DNA from: Ezakiella sp.
GTDB taxonomy: Bacteria > Bacillota > Clostridia > Tissierellales > Peptoniphilaceae
DNA length: 64,000 bases
NCBI GenBank assembly: GCA_022778715.1
Contig: JALFRW010000021.1
Coordinates: 23,977-87,976, forward strand
Direction: 5' to 3'
The translations under genes were made by a program, and so were the position numbers. Positions 8,587 through 16,247 of the stretch are shown piece after piece; position 1 is the first letter of the stretch, and every line of letters starts with the position of its first letter. A model generated the notes under the pieces. It was not told the origin of the DNA and searched no databases. It saw only the letters and a list, made by a program, of their open reading frames with translations.

Positions 8587-9045
8587 TTAAAATAGTTTAG
8601 ATATTGCAGATTTTGCTTCGCTTGCGCCATCGCCAATTAAGAGCACAACGTAGTCTTGTATGGTGAAAAGTTCCGCTTTTTCCAGGAATTTATATTGTTC
8701 AACTTCATACGTTTTAAAAATATCTTTGTTATTTTGTACATGGGTTTCCACGCACTTTTTAACGTTGTCAAGTTTGTCCGGTCTGGATTTAATTATCATG
8801 ATTTGCGATACAAACACATTTTTTTGTGGCATTGCATAGCGAAATTCTGAGTAATCATCGTCTTTCAAATCTTCTAAAAATACCTTTAGTATGTCGGGGT
8901 CTGTTTCGTCTGCCATTTGGGTCGTGTCCATTTTGTCTTTTGCTGCACTGAATAACTCATCAATTGATACGTCTTTTGCATCTTTGCTGCATCCTACAAA
9001 TAAAATGCACATTGCACAAAGTGCCATTAAAATAGTTTTTTTCAT
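8587..9045 (-). CDS. DUF4358 lipoprotein
   Basis: A 152-residue lipoprotein: hydrophobic leader with a lipobox ending FVGC, predicting lipidation at Cys19. The remainder (about 25-150) fits DUF4358, a family of unknown role often found beside SGNH/MBOAT/DHHW genes, as here. Its ATG overlaps the stop of the SGNH gene by one base (TAATG), so translation is coupled. GAGGTG is the ribosome site. It probably sits on the outer face of the membrane as an accessory of the acylation system; that role is inferred from context only. Confidence 0.8.
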   Translation of the reverse strand: MKKTILMALCAMCILFVGCSKDAKDVSIDELFSAAKDKMDTTQMADETDPDILKVFLEDLKDDDYSEFRYAMPQKNVFVSQIMIIKSRPDKLDNVKKCVETHVQNNKDIFKTYEVEQYKFLEKAELFTIQDYVVLLIGDGASEAKSAISKLF

Positions 9046-9887
9046 TAATTCACCTCAAAATAATTTGTCTGTATAAATTTTAACCATGTTCTATAAAATT
9101 TTACGTTTACATGAACGCCGTCCGGTTCATAGAAAGCCGGATTTTTTTGTAAGAAGGGACGCAAGTCGATAAATTTCAGCGATTTATCTTTTGCAATTTC
9201 TGCAATTGCCTTATTAAATGAATCTATTTTTGGATTTGAGATGCGTGAAGATGCTTTTTCATTTTTCGGATTTACATTTAACACGCTTTGTAAATATATT
9301 TTAGTGTTCGGAAGATTTGCTTGAATCTCTTCAACCATTGCAGAATATGCATTTTTAAAGCTGTCAAGTTCTGTATATGTGCTGTCGTTCATGCCCAGCA
9401 TAATATAGATGTTTTTCGGGTTTTTCTTTTTGATGTCGTCCATCTTTTTTCTTGTAGTTTTAATACTTTGTCCCGGAATTGCCATAACATTTTCGGGGGA
9501 TAAGTGCTTGTAATAAAGCAGCCCATTTGAGATGGAATCGCCGATAAAGAGCGAATCTTTAAACACCGATTTGAAATCGGTGCCATCATCTTTTACTTCG
9601 TATGCATTGCTTTCTATCGGTTTTTCGTCCGACTTATTGACACTAGCTTTTTTTGCTTCCTTGTTTTCAGCTTCTTTTCTGGATGCCAACAGCTTATCAA
9701 CGTCCATTTGCACCAGCTTAGAGCGATTTTTTTCATTTATGACCATTTCTATTTTATTGTCTATATTTTCGCCCGTCAAGTTTTCCCCTCTCGACAGTGC
9801 TCTTTTTTCAAATACCACCCTTTGTATGAAAAAGATTGCTAAAATAAAAAAACATGATAAAAAAATGGTTAGCGTTCTTTTTTTCAA
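9045..9887 (-). CDS. SGNH/GDSL-type hydrolase, membrane anchored
   Basis: A 280-residue protein. The start is taken as TTG at 9887, preceded by GAGGGAGG; the frame is open further upstream but runs into the tRNA-Pro gene, which cannot be coding. Residues 5-25 form a membrane anchor; about 30-100 is a charged linker; the SGNH core has block I FIGDSISNG (Ser118), block III LGMNDST (Asn167) and block V DGVHVN (Asp256/His259). Members act as extracellular esterases or O-acetyltransferases. It leads the unit with DUF4358 and lies 26 bases after the tRNA, so all may share one transcript. With DHHW, the cluster holds two SGNH-like enzymes for one MBOAT. Confidence 0.85.
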   Translation of the reverse strand: MKKRTLTIFLSCFFILAIFFIQRVVFEKRALSRGENLTGENIDNKIEMVINEKNRSKLVQMDVDKLLASRKEAENKEAKKASVNKSDEKPIESNAYEVKDDGTDFKSVFKDSLFIGDSISNGLLYYKHLSPENVMAIPGQSIKTTRKKMDDIKKKNPKNIYIMLGMNDSTYTELDSFKNAYSAMVEEIQANLPNTKIYLQSVLNVNPKNEKASSRISNPKIDSFNKAIAEIAKDKSLKFIDLRPFLQKNPAFYEPDGVHVNVKFYRTWLKFIQTNYFEVN

Positions 9888-9913
9888 CTTTAGCCTCCCT
9901 CTCAATAAAAAAA

Positions 9914-9990
9914 TGGTCGGGGTGAGAAGATTCGAACTCCCGGCCCCATGGTCCCAAACCACGTGCGCTACCAAACTGCGCTACACCCCG
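9914..9990 (-). tRNA. tRNA-Pro (UGG)
   Basis: A full cloverleaf can be drawn: acceptor CGGGGTG/CACCCCG, anticodon loop TTTGGGA giving TGG, GTTCGAATC T-arm, and an encoded CCA end (9914-9916). It is preceded by a consensus promoter and followed at 26 bases by the SGNH gene with no terminator between. Confidence 0.97.
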
Positions 9991-10045
9991 ACTAATCAAT
10001 GGAACTAACCACGATATTCATTTCATTGCCATCGGCAACAATGAT

Positions 10046-10074
10046 ATAATAGCACATAAAAATTCATGTGTCAA
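10046..10074 (-). promoter_or_regulatory. Promoter of tRNA-Pro(UGG) and probably the SGNH operon
   Basis: Read leftward: TTGACA (10069-10074), 17 bases, TATTAT (10046-10051). A small hairpin TTGCC-ATC-GGCAA (10026-10038) lies in the leader before the tRNA. Confidence 0.85.
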
Positions 10075-10119
10075 CACTTTTTTTAAAAAAATTTTAAAAT
10101 ATTTTAAAACAATAATAAA

Positions 10120-10134
10120 CCCCCGAAATCGGGG
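10120..10134 (-). terminator. Terminator of the probable 6S RNA
   Basis: CCCCG-ATTT-CGGGG read leftward, then GTTTATTATTGTTTT. Confidence 0.75.
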
Positions 10135-10306
10135 CCCCGCTTGGCCGTCACATCATCATAATTCACGCCCGCCTTGAAAAGGTGGGATAACTGTCTCAAG
10201 CATTAACAGTCCACTTAAAAGAGGCATTGTTGCCGCGAGAGAACTCGGGTATTCCCGTATATTGTTTGTCGGTTGAATTAAAACACGCAACGCACTTTGC
10301 AGGTTA
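10120..10306 (-). ncRNA. ssrS: Probable 6S RNA
   Basis: A structured, untranslated minus-strand transcript of about 187 bases, bounded by a perfect promoter (10312-10340) and a terminator (10120-10134). The 5' end (AACCTGC) can pair with the 3' GCGGG; the middle holds CGGGAATACCCG and CCACCTTTTCAAGGCGGG hairpins, like the long irregular stem with a central bubble of Firmicute 6S RNA. Length fits 6S (180-200 bases). No protein frame of note is present. 6S RNA binds sigma-A RNA polymerase and damps transcription in slow growth. A different regulatory RNA cannot be excluded by eye. Confidence 0.68.
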
Positions 10307-10311
10307 AATTT

Positions 10312-10340
10312 ATTATAACATACTTTTTTTATGATTTCAA
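10312..10340 (-). promoter_or_regulatory. Promoter of the probable 6S RNA
   Basis: Read leftward: TTGAAA (10335-10340), exactly 17 bases, TATAAT (10312-10317), placing the RNA start near 10306. Confidence 0.88.
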
Positions 10341-10392
10341 TTATTTCAATTTCTCATAATTTTTGTATCAAATTCAAATATGGAAATTTTTA

Positions 10393-10424
10393 TTGAGTTT
10401 TTTTTAAAAAAATGGGTATATAAT
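10393..10424 (+). promoter_or_regulatory. Likely promoter of lemA
   Basis: TATAAT at 10419-10424 is clear. The only TTGA-type -35 (TTGAGT, 10393) gives a 20-base spacer, so the -35 assignment is weak. Confidence 0.4.
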
Positions 10425-10452
10425 AATCAATATTTTAGGAAAGGATGTAAAT

Positions 10453-11010
10453 ATGAAAAAATTTTTACCTATATTAATCGTTATTGTGCTTATAGTTGCA
10501 ATTTTTGTCGGAGTTTACAACAATCTCGTTCAATCCGCAGAAGATGTTGACGGCGCATGGGCACAAGTCGAAAACATTTTAAAGAAACGTGCCGATCTCA
10601 TTCCAAACTTAGTTGAGACGGTAAAAGGTTATGCAACTCACGAAGAAGACATTTTCGTGAAAGTGACAGAGGCTAGAAGTAAAGTTATGGCAGCGACCTC
10701 TCCGGAAGAAGCAGCTGCTGCAAACGAAGAACTCACCCGTGCTCTAGGCGACATCAATGTTGTCGTTGAAAATTATCCGGAGCTGAAAGCAAACGAAAAT
10801 TTCCTTAGCTTACAAGCTGAACTTTCGAGTATAGAAAACGAACTTTCAACCGAAAGAATGCGTTACAACGACAAGGTTAAAGTGTTTAACAAAGATGTTA
10901 AGCGATTCCCAAGGAATCTTTTGGCAAAAATGTTTGGATTCAGCCCGAAAGAATACTTCCAAATCGGTGAAGCAGACAAAGAAACTCCAAAGGTTGATTT
11001 TAACAAGTAA
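10453..11010 (+). CDS. lemA: LemA family protein
   Basis: A 185-residue protein with one N-terminal membrane helix (residues 4-24) and the LemA signature VDGAWAQVENILKKRADLIP at about 34-53, followed by long helices. Length is usual for the family. It is followed after 31 bases by a TPM-domain gene, the standard partner. The function of LemA is not settled; links to envelope stress and membrane protein quality control are suggested for some members. Transcription starts from the TATAAT about 30 bases upstream and likely covers both genes. Confidence 0.92.
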   Translation: MKKFLPILIVIVLIVAIFVGVYNNLVQSAEDVDGAWAQVENILKKRADLIPNLVETVKGYATHEEDIFVKVTEARSKVMAATSPEEAAAANEELTRALGDINVVVENYPELKANENFLSLQAELSSIENELSTERMRYNDKVKVFNKDVKRFPRNLLAKMFGFSPKEYFQIGEADKETPKVDFNK

Positions 11011-11041
11011 GACTTAAACTTTATTATAGAAAGGTTTTTAA

Positions 11042-11812
11042 ATGAAAAGAATTCTCGCGATTGCAACTACAATTTTATTGCTTTTCAGCACCGTTATTTT
11101 TGCAGATAGAATCAGTGATTTTGACTACAATTCACTCCCGGATGCAGACTATTATTTCTATGCTTACGATGAAGCCGGTATATTGGCTCAAAGTGACAAA
11201 GATTATATCGTTAATCACTCAAACGAGCTCTATCAAAAAACAGGCGCGCAAGTTGTGGTTGCAATTGTGGAAAGCCTGAATGATATGACAATTGAGAGTT
11301 ATGCTACCAGACTTTTTGAAAAGTGGGAAATCGGCGACAAAAATGACAACGGTTTGCTTGTATTGATTAAGCCGAAAACTGCAAATGAACCCGGGGAAGT
11401 AAGATTTGAAACCGGATACGGCCTCATGAAAGTTCTACCACCGACTGTGACTGACAATATTATAAGAAATGTGATGATTCCAAAATTTAAAGACGAAGAT
11501 ATGCGTGATGGAATAATTGAGGGATACGACACGGCGCTTGGAATTATTGCAGAGTATTTTGATGTGGAAATTTCAGGTATAGAGCGTGTGACAAACGTCG
11601 ATCAAACAGATGACGAAGGCATCAATATTATTCCGCTTATCATTATAATACTACTCATCCTATTTTTAACAAGAGGTAGTGGATGGCCATGGTTATTCTT
11701 CTCCGGTAGAGGTGGAGGTGGAGGCTTTTCCGGCGGTAGTTTCTCCGGCGGTGGAGGCTTTTCCGGCGGAGGAGGAAGATCCGGTGGTGGCGGCAGCTCG
11801 GGAAGTTGGTAA
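11042..11812 (+). CDS. TPM domain protein (YgcG family)
   Basis: A 256-residue protein: signal peptide 1-20; TPM domain about 35-165 (YDEAGILAQSDKDYIVNHSN, WEIGDKNDNGLLVLI, RFETGYGLMKVLP); a membrane helix at about 198-215; then a Gly/Ser-rich tail (GGGFSGGSFSGG) after about 220, as is typical. TPM proteins have been linked to photosystem repair phosphatase activity and metal-dependent folds; the role in this organism is unknown. Operon partner of lemA. Confidence 0.9.
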   Translation: MKRILAIATTILLLFSTVIFADRISDFDYNSLPDADYYFYAYDEAGILAQSDKDYIVNHSNELYQKTGAQVVVAIVESLNDMTIESYATRLFEKWEIGDKNDNGLLVLIKPKTANEPGEVRFETGYGLMKVLPPTVTDNIIRNVMIPKFKDEDMRDGIIEGYDTALGIIAEYFDVEISGIERVTNVDQTDDEGINIIPLIIIILLILFLTRGSGWPWLFFSGRGGGGGFSGGSFSGGGGFSGGGGRSGGGGSSGSW

Positions 11813-12160
11813 ATTGAGGTTAATTTATAAAATTAATTGAGTTAAATTGATATCATAAAAAAAGCATATTAAGTTTAATTACTTGATATGCTTTTTTGCT
11901 TTTTACGAAAATGCATGAAAAGCCTAAAATTCATATTTAATAACATATAAAAACGGTGCGAGTTATAAGATTTGACAGAACCTATGTCAATATTCTCAAG
12001 AAAACAACAAAAAAGAAAGTTTATCATAAGAAATTGGTTATAAAAATTTGTAAACATGATTTAATATCAATTATAATGAAAAAATACTTCAAAAGTATAT
12101 AACAATCCGTAAGTCATCATGTGTATAAATTGAAATATTCCTCATGCAATATATTATTCT
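11813..12160. other. Spacer between convergent genes
   Basis: Apart from the bidirectional terminator at 11857-11897, I see no gene or repeat in this AT-rich stretch between the TPM gene and the leftward M20 gene. Confidence 0.6.
11857..11897. terminator. Bidirectional terminator after the lemA operon
   Basis: AAAAAGCATAT-T-AAGT pairs with ACTT-G-ATATGCTTTTT, with T runs on both sides. Confidence 0.85.
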
Positions 12161-13345
12161 CTATTTCTTCTCAATCATTGTGTGGTATGCAATTATTATT
12201 GCAACGAAATAATTTTGCAAGTTGGAGTCATTAAAGTCGAATTTGCTTGAATGATGCGAACCGGCAAGTTTTGCTCCAAGAAGCAGATGTATAGCTCTGC
12301 CGCCATTTGCTTTTACTTCTTTCATATATTTTGTGACGTCTTCACTTGCTCCAAAATCCGGATTTGGAGTTGTTTTAAAGTTTTTGGCATTCAGTGCTTC
12401 GCTAATTCTTTTTGTAAGTTCCATGTTGTCTTCGGTGTAGCCAAGAGCCGATGCAACGGTTTTAAGCTGGTATTCTCCGCCCAAAGCTTCAGATGCACTT
12501 TTTGCCGCAGATTCAATTTGGTGGTACATAATTTCAATCGCATCGTTATCGACTGAGCGTGCATCTATTCCAAGAGTGATTTCTGACATTATTATGTTTC
12601 GTGCAGTACCGCCGTTTATCATGCCTATATTCATCAAGCGTCTGTGCTTTGCGTCAAATGTGATAGAACGCGTTAAATCTATAAACGCAAGCGCCATATC
12701 AAGTGCCGAGATTCCGTCCTCGGGGTTGTTTGCACTGTGAGCTGCCTTTCCCGTAAATGTTATACTGAGTTTTTTTACACCGTAAAAATCCGTGCTTCCT
12801 ACTCCGATGTAGCCTTCCGGTTCGCCAAGACCGATGTGGTATCCAAGCATGGTATCCACGTCATCCGTGATACTTTTTGGCATTTTTGCAGCACCGTAAA
12901 CCCCTTCTTCCGCCGGCTGGAACAAAATTTTTATTCCTCGATTTTGATAAAGAGATTTGTATGCGTTAAAGTATTCTGCAAGTCCAAGAGCGAGCGCAAT
13001 GTGTCCATCGTGACCACAAGCGTGCATGAATCCGTCATGCTCACTTATAAAGCCGAGTTTTGCCGGCACGTGGTCGGCACTGTCGCATTCTTTTATAGGA
13101 AGTGCATCGATATCCGCTCTAAATAACGTGTATGGAGCGTGTCCAAATGTTATGAGTGCACCGGTGTATCCCTCGTCTATATCCTTAATATCGTTATCAT
13201 CGCTCAATTCATAAAGATGTTTTCCGTAGGTGAGCGTGCCGTCAAATTTTTCAAGATATGTCAATATTTTTTTTGTGGTTTTAATTTCACAAAAATCCGT
13301 TTCCGGAATTCTGTGAAATTCTCTTCGTATTTTTATAAGATCCAT
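12161..13345 (-). CDS. M20 family metallo-amidohydrolase
   Basis: A 394-residue cytoplasmic enzyme of the M20D group (amidohydrolases such as hippurate, aminobenzoyl-glutamate or N-acyl-amino-acid deacylases). Metal-site motifs: FRADIDALP (about 75-83), HACGHDGH (108-115, with Cys110 and His112), QPAEEG (about 142-147) and a late GSHHSSKF His. The dimerisation domain lies at about 180-290. GAGGAG precedes the ATG and an extended -10 lies just upstream. It stands alone, so the substrate cannot be told from context. Confidence 0.88.
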   Translation of the reverse strand: MDLIKIRREFHRIPETDFCEIKTTKKILTYLEKFDGTLTYGKHLYELSDDNDIKDIDEGYTGALITFGHAPYTLFRADIDALPIKECDSADHVPAKLGFISEHDGFMHACGHDGHIALALGLAEYFNAYKSLYQNRGIKILFQPAEEGVYGAAKMPKSITDDVDTMLGYHIGLGEPEGYIGVGSTDFYGVKKLSITFTGKAAHSANNPEDGISALDMALAFIDLTRSITFDAKHRRLMNIGMINGGTARNIIMSEITLGIDARSVDNDAIEIMYHQIESAAKSASEALGGEYQLKTVASALGYTEDNMELTKRISEALNAKNFKTTPNPDFGASEDVTKYMKEVKANGGRAIHLLLGAKLAGSHHSSKFDFNDSNLQNYFVAIIIAYHTMIEKK

Positions 13346-13363
13346 ATTTTTCTCCTCATTTAG

Positions 13364-13372
13364 ATTATACCA
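13364..13372 (-). promoter_or_regulatory. Extended -10 promoter of the M20 gene
   Basis: Read leftward: TG-G-TATAAT (13364-13372), about 20 bases before the start codon; no good -35 box. The extended TGn element may compensate. Confidence 0.5.
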
Positions 13373-13407
13373 CAGAAAATTTTTTTGTGTGTTGTGAGTT
13401 AAACCAC

Positions 13408-13435
13408 TTGACAGTTTAACGTTCTTAGGTATAAA
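13408..13435 (+). promoter_or_regulatory. Promoter of purC
   Basis: TTGACA (13408-13413), 16 bases, TATAAA (13430-13435). Confidence 0.8.
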
Positions 13436-13462
13436 ATTTAAAAGTAGATTGGAGGAACTATT

Positions 13463-14149
13463 TTGAAGAAATTATACCAAGGAAAAACAAAAGACGTTTA
13501 CGAAGTAAACGACAAAGAAGTTTTATTGAAATTCAAAGACGATGTTACTGGCGCTGACGGTGTATTCGATCCGGGTGCAAACCATGTTGGTCTTACAATT
13601 GAAGGTGCCGGACATTCAGCATGTCTTATGACAAAATATTTCTATGAAAAATTAAATGCAAAGGGATTAAACACCCACTTTGTTTCAGCTGATCCGGACA
13701 AGAACGAAGCAGTTGTAAGAAAAGCAAAAGTCTTCGGTAAAGGCGTTGAAGTTATCGTTAGATACAGAGCTGTCGGTTCTTTTATCAGACGTTATGGGGA
13801 ATATATCGAATCTGCCACAAAGTTACCTGCTTATGTGGAAATCACTTTGAAAGATGACGATAGAAATGATCCTCTTATCACGAAAGATGCACTTGCAATT
13901 TTAAATATCATGACTCCAGAAGAATATGAAGAACTCGTTGTACTCGCAAAGAACATCGGAGAATTTGTCAAAGAAGAACTTGCTAAAAAAGATCTCGAAT
14001 TATACGATATTAAATTTGAATTTGGCATGATCGATGGAAAAGTTGCTCTTATCGATGAAATTTCCGGCGGAAATATGCGTGCATATCACAATGGTGAATA
14101 TGTTGAACCATTGAAGTTGGAAAAAATGCTATTGGAAGGTCTCGAATAG
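13463..14149 (+). CDS. purC: Phosphoribosylaminoimidazole-succinocarboxamide synthase
   Basis: A 228-residue SAICAR synthetase: condenses CAIR with L-aspartate using ATP in purine synthesis. The start is TTG, placed by GGAGG 7 bases upstream. KLYQGKTKDVYEV at the N-terminus is the ATP-binding strand-loop, and VEVIVRYRAVGSFIRRYG (about 92-109) and IDEISGGNMRAYHNG (about 192-207) are family blocks. Length is normal for bacteria. It has its own promoter and terminator and no other pur gene within reach, which is unusual because purC normally sits in a pur operon. Confidence 0.95.
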   Translation: MKKLYQGKTKDVYEVNDKEVLLKFKDDVTGADGVFDPGANHVGLTIEGAGHSACLMTKYFYEKLNAKGLNTHFVSADPDKNEAVVRKAKVFGKGVEVIVRYRAVGSFIRRYGEYIESATKLPAYVEITLKDDDRNDPLITKDALAILNIMTPEEYEELVVLAKNIGEFVKEELAKKDLELYDIKFEFGMIDGKVALIDEISGGNMRAYHNGEYVEPLKLEKMLLEGLE

Positions 14150-14160
14150 AATAAAATAGA

Positions 14161-14187
14161 AAAAGAGTGGTTTTGCCACTCTTTTTT
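14161..14187 (+). terminator. Terminator of purC
   Basis: AAAAGAGTGG / CCACTCTTTT stem with a TTTTG loop and a T run, 11 bases after the stop. Confidence 0.92.
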
Positions 14188-14390
14188 GTTGCTAAAATTT
14201 TTAAAACTAATTAAGTATTCCTTATATTCTATGAGCCATTTAAATTACATAATAAAATTGTTCGGCAAACACTTTTCTTTCCAAATTTACGATGAACTCA
14301 TTGTCAAATTTTCTTAGAGTTGTATTAAAATCTCACCCTCTAAGCATCCTACACTAAATTTTTCCTTTTCAACAGTCGTAGCTGGTCAAT

Positions 14391-14422
14391 AAAAAATGTT
14401 CTAATTTAGATAAATTAGAACA
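14391..14422 (-). terminator. Terminator of tRNA-Pro(CGG)
   Basis: TGTTCTAATTTA and TAAATTAGAACA are perfect arms (14397-14408 and 14411-14422); a six-base T run follows leftward. Confidence 0.85.
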
Positions 14423-14429
14423 TCTCAAT

Positions 14430-14506
14430 TGGTCGGGGTGACAAGATTCGAACTTGCGACCCCATCGTCCCGAACGATGTGCGCTACCAAGCTGCGCTAC
14501 ACCCCG
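14430..14506 (-). tRNA. tRNA-Pro (CGG)
   Basis: Cloverleaf with acceptor CGGGGTG/CACCCCG, anticodon loop TTCGGGA giving CGG, T-arm GTTCGAATC and an encoded CCA (14430-14432). Very similar in the acceptor and D arms to the UGG isoacceptor at 9914. No promoter is apparent between it and the lipoprotein gene upstream. Confidence 0.97.
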
Positions 14507-14510
14507 ACAA

Positions 14511-14534
14511 GATACAACGCACTTGCGCCGTATC
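14511..14534 (-). other. Hairpin between lipoprotein gene and tRNA-Pro
   Basis: GATACAACGCA (14511-14521) and TGCGCCGTATC (14524-14534) pair over 11 positions in RNA (two G-U pairs on the minus strand). It lies just after the lipoprotein stop and 5 bases before the tRNA. It lacks a T run, so an RNA-processing signal is as likely as a terminator. Confidence 0.55.
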
Positions 14535-14539
14535 AATAT

Positions 14540-16042
14540 TTATTTGTTTGCTTCCACAAATGCTGCAATGTCATCAATAAGTGTCGAATCAATTGGTTTA
14601 TCTTCTTGATACTCCGATGAATATAATTTATCAATTGGAGTTTTGCCGTCGCTTGCCTGCATCAAGTGGTTTACGCCTTTTAACTCTTTTATGTCCACAT
14701 TTTCTCTGTCTCCAATCAAATCTTCCCAAGTTTTAATTTCAGTTGATGGCACTTGTCTATCAAATTCTCCAATTCTTACGAACACCGGCAATTTGTTGTC
14801 TTCATAGAGTTTAAATCCGTCATGCTTCAACAAATCTTTTGCATAGATTCCCGGCATACCATAAGGAGCATTTTCGGGTTTTTTCAATTCTTCATCACTC
14901 ATTTTGTCGAGTTTTTTCAAAATCTCTTCGTTTGCTTCAATACTTTGTTTTGTATATTGAATTTGCAAATCGCGATTTTTCTTTTCTTCATCAGTTTTGG
15001 TTTCTGTCTTTTCTATTTGAGAGATGAGTTCATCTATTTGCATTTTGGTGATTTCCATGAGATTTTTCGGAGTGCCCGCGATCACAAGATATCCCTTTGC
15101 TATATCCCCCGATTCTTTGTTTATTTCAGGCAAATATGTGGCTGATTGGCTATGCCCCATCAAATATATGTCCGTGTCTTTAAGTCTGTTGTCAGCTTTT
15201 ACAAGCTTTAAAGCAGCCGCCGCGTCATCGATAAATTCATCTTTAATTAATACTTGATTTTGGGTGCCTTCCATTGCAAACTTCTTTGCGTAGTCATAAG
15301 TTCTCTTATTAAAACGAACCACTGCAATTCCCTTTTTCACAAGTTGATCGCTCATGTGTTTCATTGGGTTGTTTTTTCCAATCGTCAAATTCATGTTGTT
15401 TGGTCCCGAGCCGTCAACGATAACAACTGCCGCTTTTACCTCGCCTTTCGGAAGAGCTAACATGCCTTTTAACGGAAAACCTGTGCCGGCATCAACCGTA
15501 ATTGATTCTTCAAAATCGTCTGCCACAATGTCAACCATGAGGTTTGAATAGTTTACGCCTTCTACTTCCATTTTCTCGCTTAGTGCTACAATTTGGTCAA
15601 TTGTGCCATGTTCAAATCTAAGCACAGAGTCTGTAATATAGTATCCTTGTTGAGTTTTATAATCAATATTTTCAAATTTTTCAAATTTGCCGAGTTGATC
15701 TTCAAATTGTGAGAATATATCAAGATCTTGACCCTCAGTTGCTTTTTTAAATTCTTCAGACAAAATTGCTTTAAAATCGTCGATCTTTCTTTCAGACAGA
15801 AGATTTGTGACTTTTTCAGTGGTTTCTTTCATTTTAGGCTTGATTTCTTCTGTGATTTCAAGCTTTTTTACCTCTTCCGCCTCTTCTTTATTATCTTTAT
15901 CTTCTTTATTATCCTTATCTTCTTTATTATCTACATTTTCACTACTTTCAACTTTTGTGTCATCAGTTGGCCCTTTGTCCGTTTTACAAGCGCTAAATGT
16001 GAGAGCAATTGTTAAAAGAGCAATCATCAAAATCCTTTTCAT
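14540..16042 (-). CDS. Alpha/beta-hydrolase lipoprotein with DUF3887-like N-terminal domain
   Basis: A 500-residue lipoprotein: lipobox LTFSAC at about 14-19, then an acidic repeat-rich linker (KEDKDN units, about 38-60). Residues 65-165 fit a DUF3887-type small domain; 180-500 form an alpha/beta hydrolase with nucleophile elbow GHSQS, an acid in GEFDRQVP and a late His in GVNHLMQ. The family includes secreted esterases/acyl-transferring hydrolases; the natural substrate is unknown. The hydrolase is tethered to the outer membrane face. Transcription comes from three tandem promoter-like repeats and may continue into tRNA-Pro(CGG). Confidence 0.85.
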   Translation of the reverse strand: MKRILMIALLTIALTFSACKTDKGPTDDTKVESSENVDNKEDKDNKEDKDNKEEAEEVKKLEITEEIKPKMKETTEKVTNLLSERKIDDFKAILSEEFKKATEGQDLDIFSQFEDQLGKFEKFENIDYKTQQGYYITDSVLRFEHGTIDQIVALSEKMEVEGVNYSNLMVDIVADDFEESITVDAGTGFPLKGMLALPKGEVKAAVVIVDGSGPNNMNLTIGKNNPMKHMSDQLVKKGIAVVRFNKRTYDYAKKFAMEGTQNQVLIKDEFIDDAAAALKLVKADNRLKDTDIYLMGHSQSATYLPEINKESGDIAKGYLVIAGTPKNLMEITKMQIDELISQIEKTETKTDEEKKNRDLQIQYTKQSIEANEEILKKLDKMSDEELKKPENAPYGMPGIYAKDLLKHDGFKLYEDNKLPVFVRIGEFDRQVPSTEIKTWEDLIGDRENVDIKELKGVNHLMQASDGKTPIDKLYSSEYQEDKPIDSTLIDDIAAFVEANK

Positions 16043-16085
16043 CTAAAAATCCTTCCTCATTCCTTCCTCATAATGAATACCAATA

Positions 16086-16201
16086 TATTATACATAAATA
16101 CAATTTAAAAGTAAAGTTTTATATATTATACCTAATAACAATTAAAAAGTAAAGTTTTATATTATTATACCTAAATACAATTTAAATGTAAAGTTTTAAA
16201 A
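16086..16201 (-). repeat. Three tandem 38-39-base repeats, each a leftward promoter
   Basis: Copies begin at 16086, 16124 and 16163. In each, read leftward, a -35 (TTTACT, TTTACT, TTTACA at 16110-16115, 16148-16153 and 16187-16192) is exactly 17 bases from TATAAT (16087-16092, 16125-16130, 16164-16169). They point to the alpha/beta-hydrolase lipoprotein gene 44 bases away. Confidence 0.85.
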
Positions 16202-16247
16202 GTTCAATATTTATGGTACAATAATTTATACAGACAAAGGAGGAATA

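Noticed and set aside
7109..9887. dlt (teichoic acid D-alanylation) operon
   Set aside because: Only the MBOAT resembles DltB; DltA, DltC and DltD are absent and the partners are DHHW, SGNH and DUF4358.
9888..9974. Upstream extension of the SGNH hydrolase frame
   Set aside because: It reads through the tRNA-Pro gene; a ribosome site points to TTG at 9887.
16086..16201. CRISPR or attachment-site reading of the three repeats
   Set aside because: No spacers between copies; each copy is explained as a promoter.
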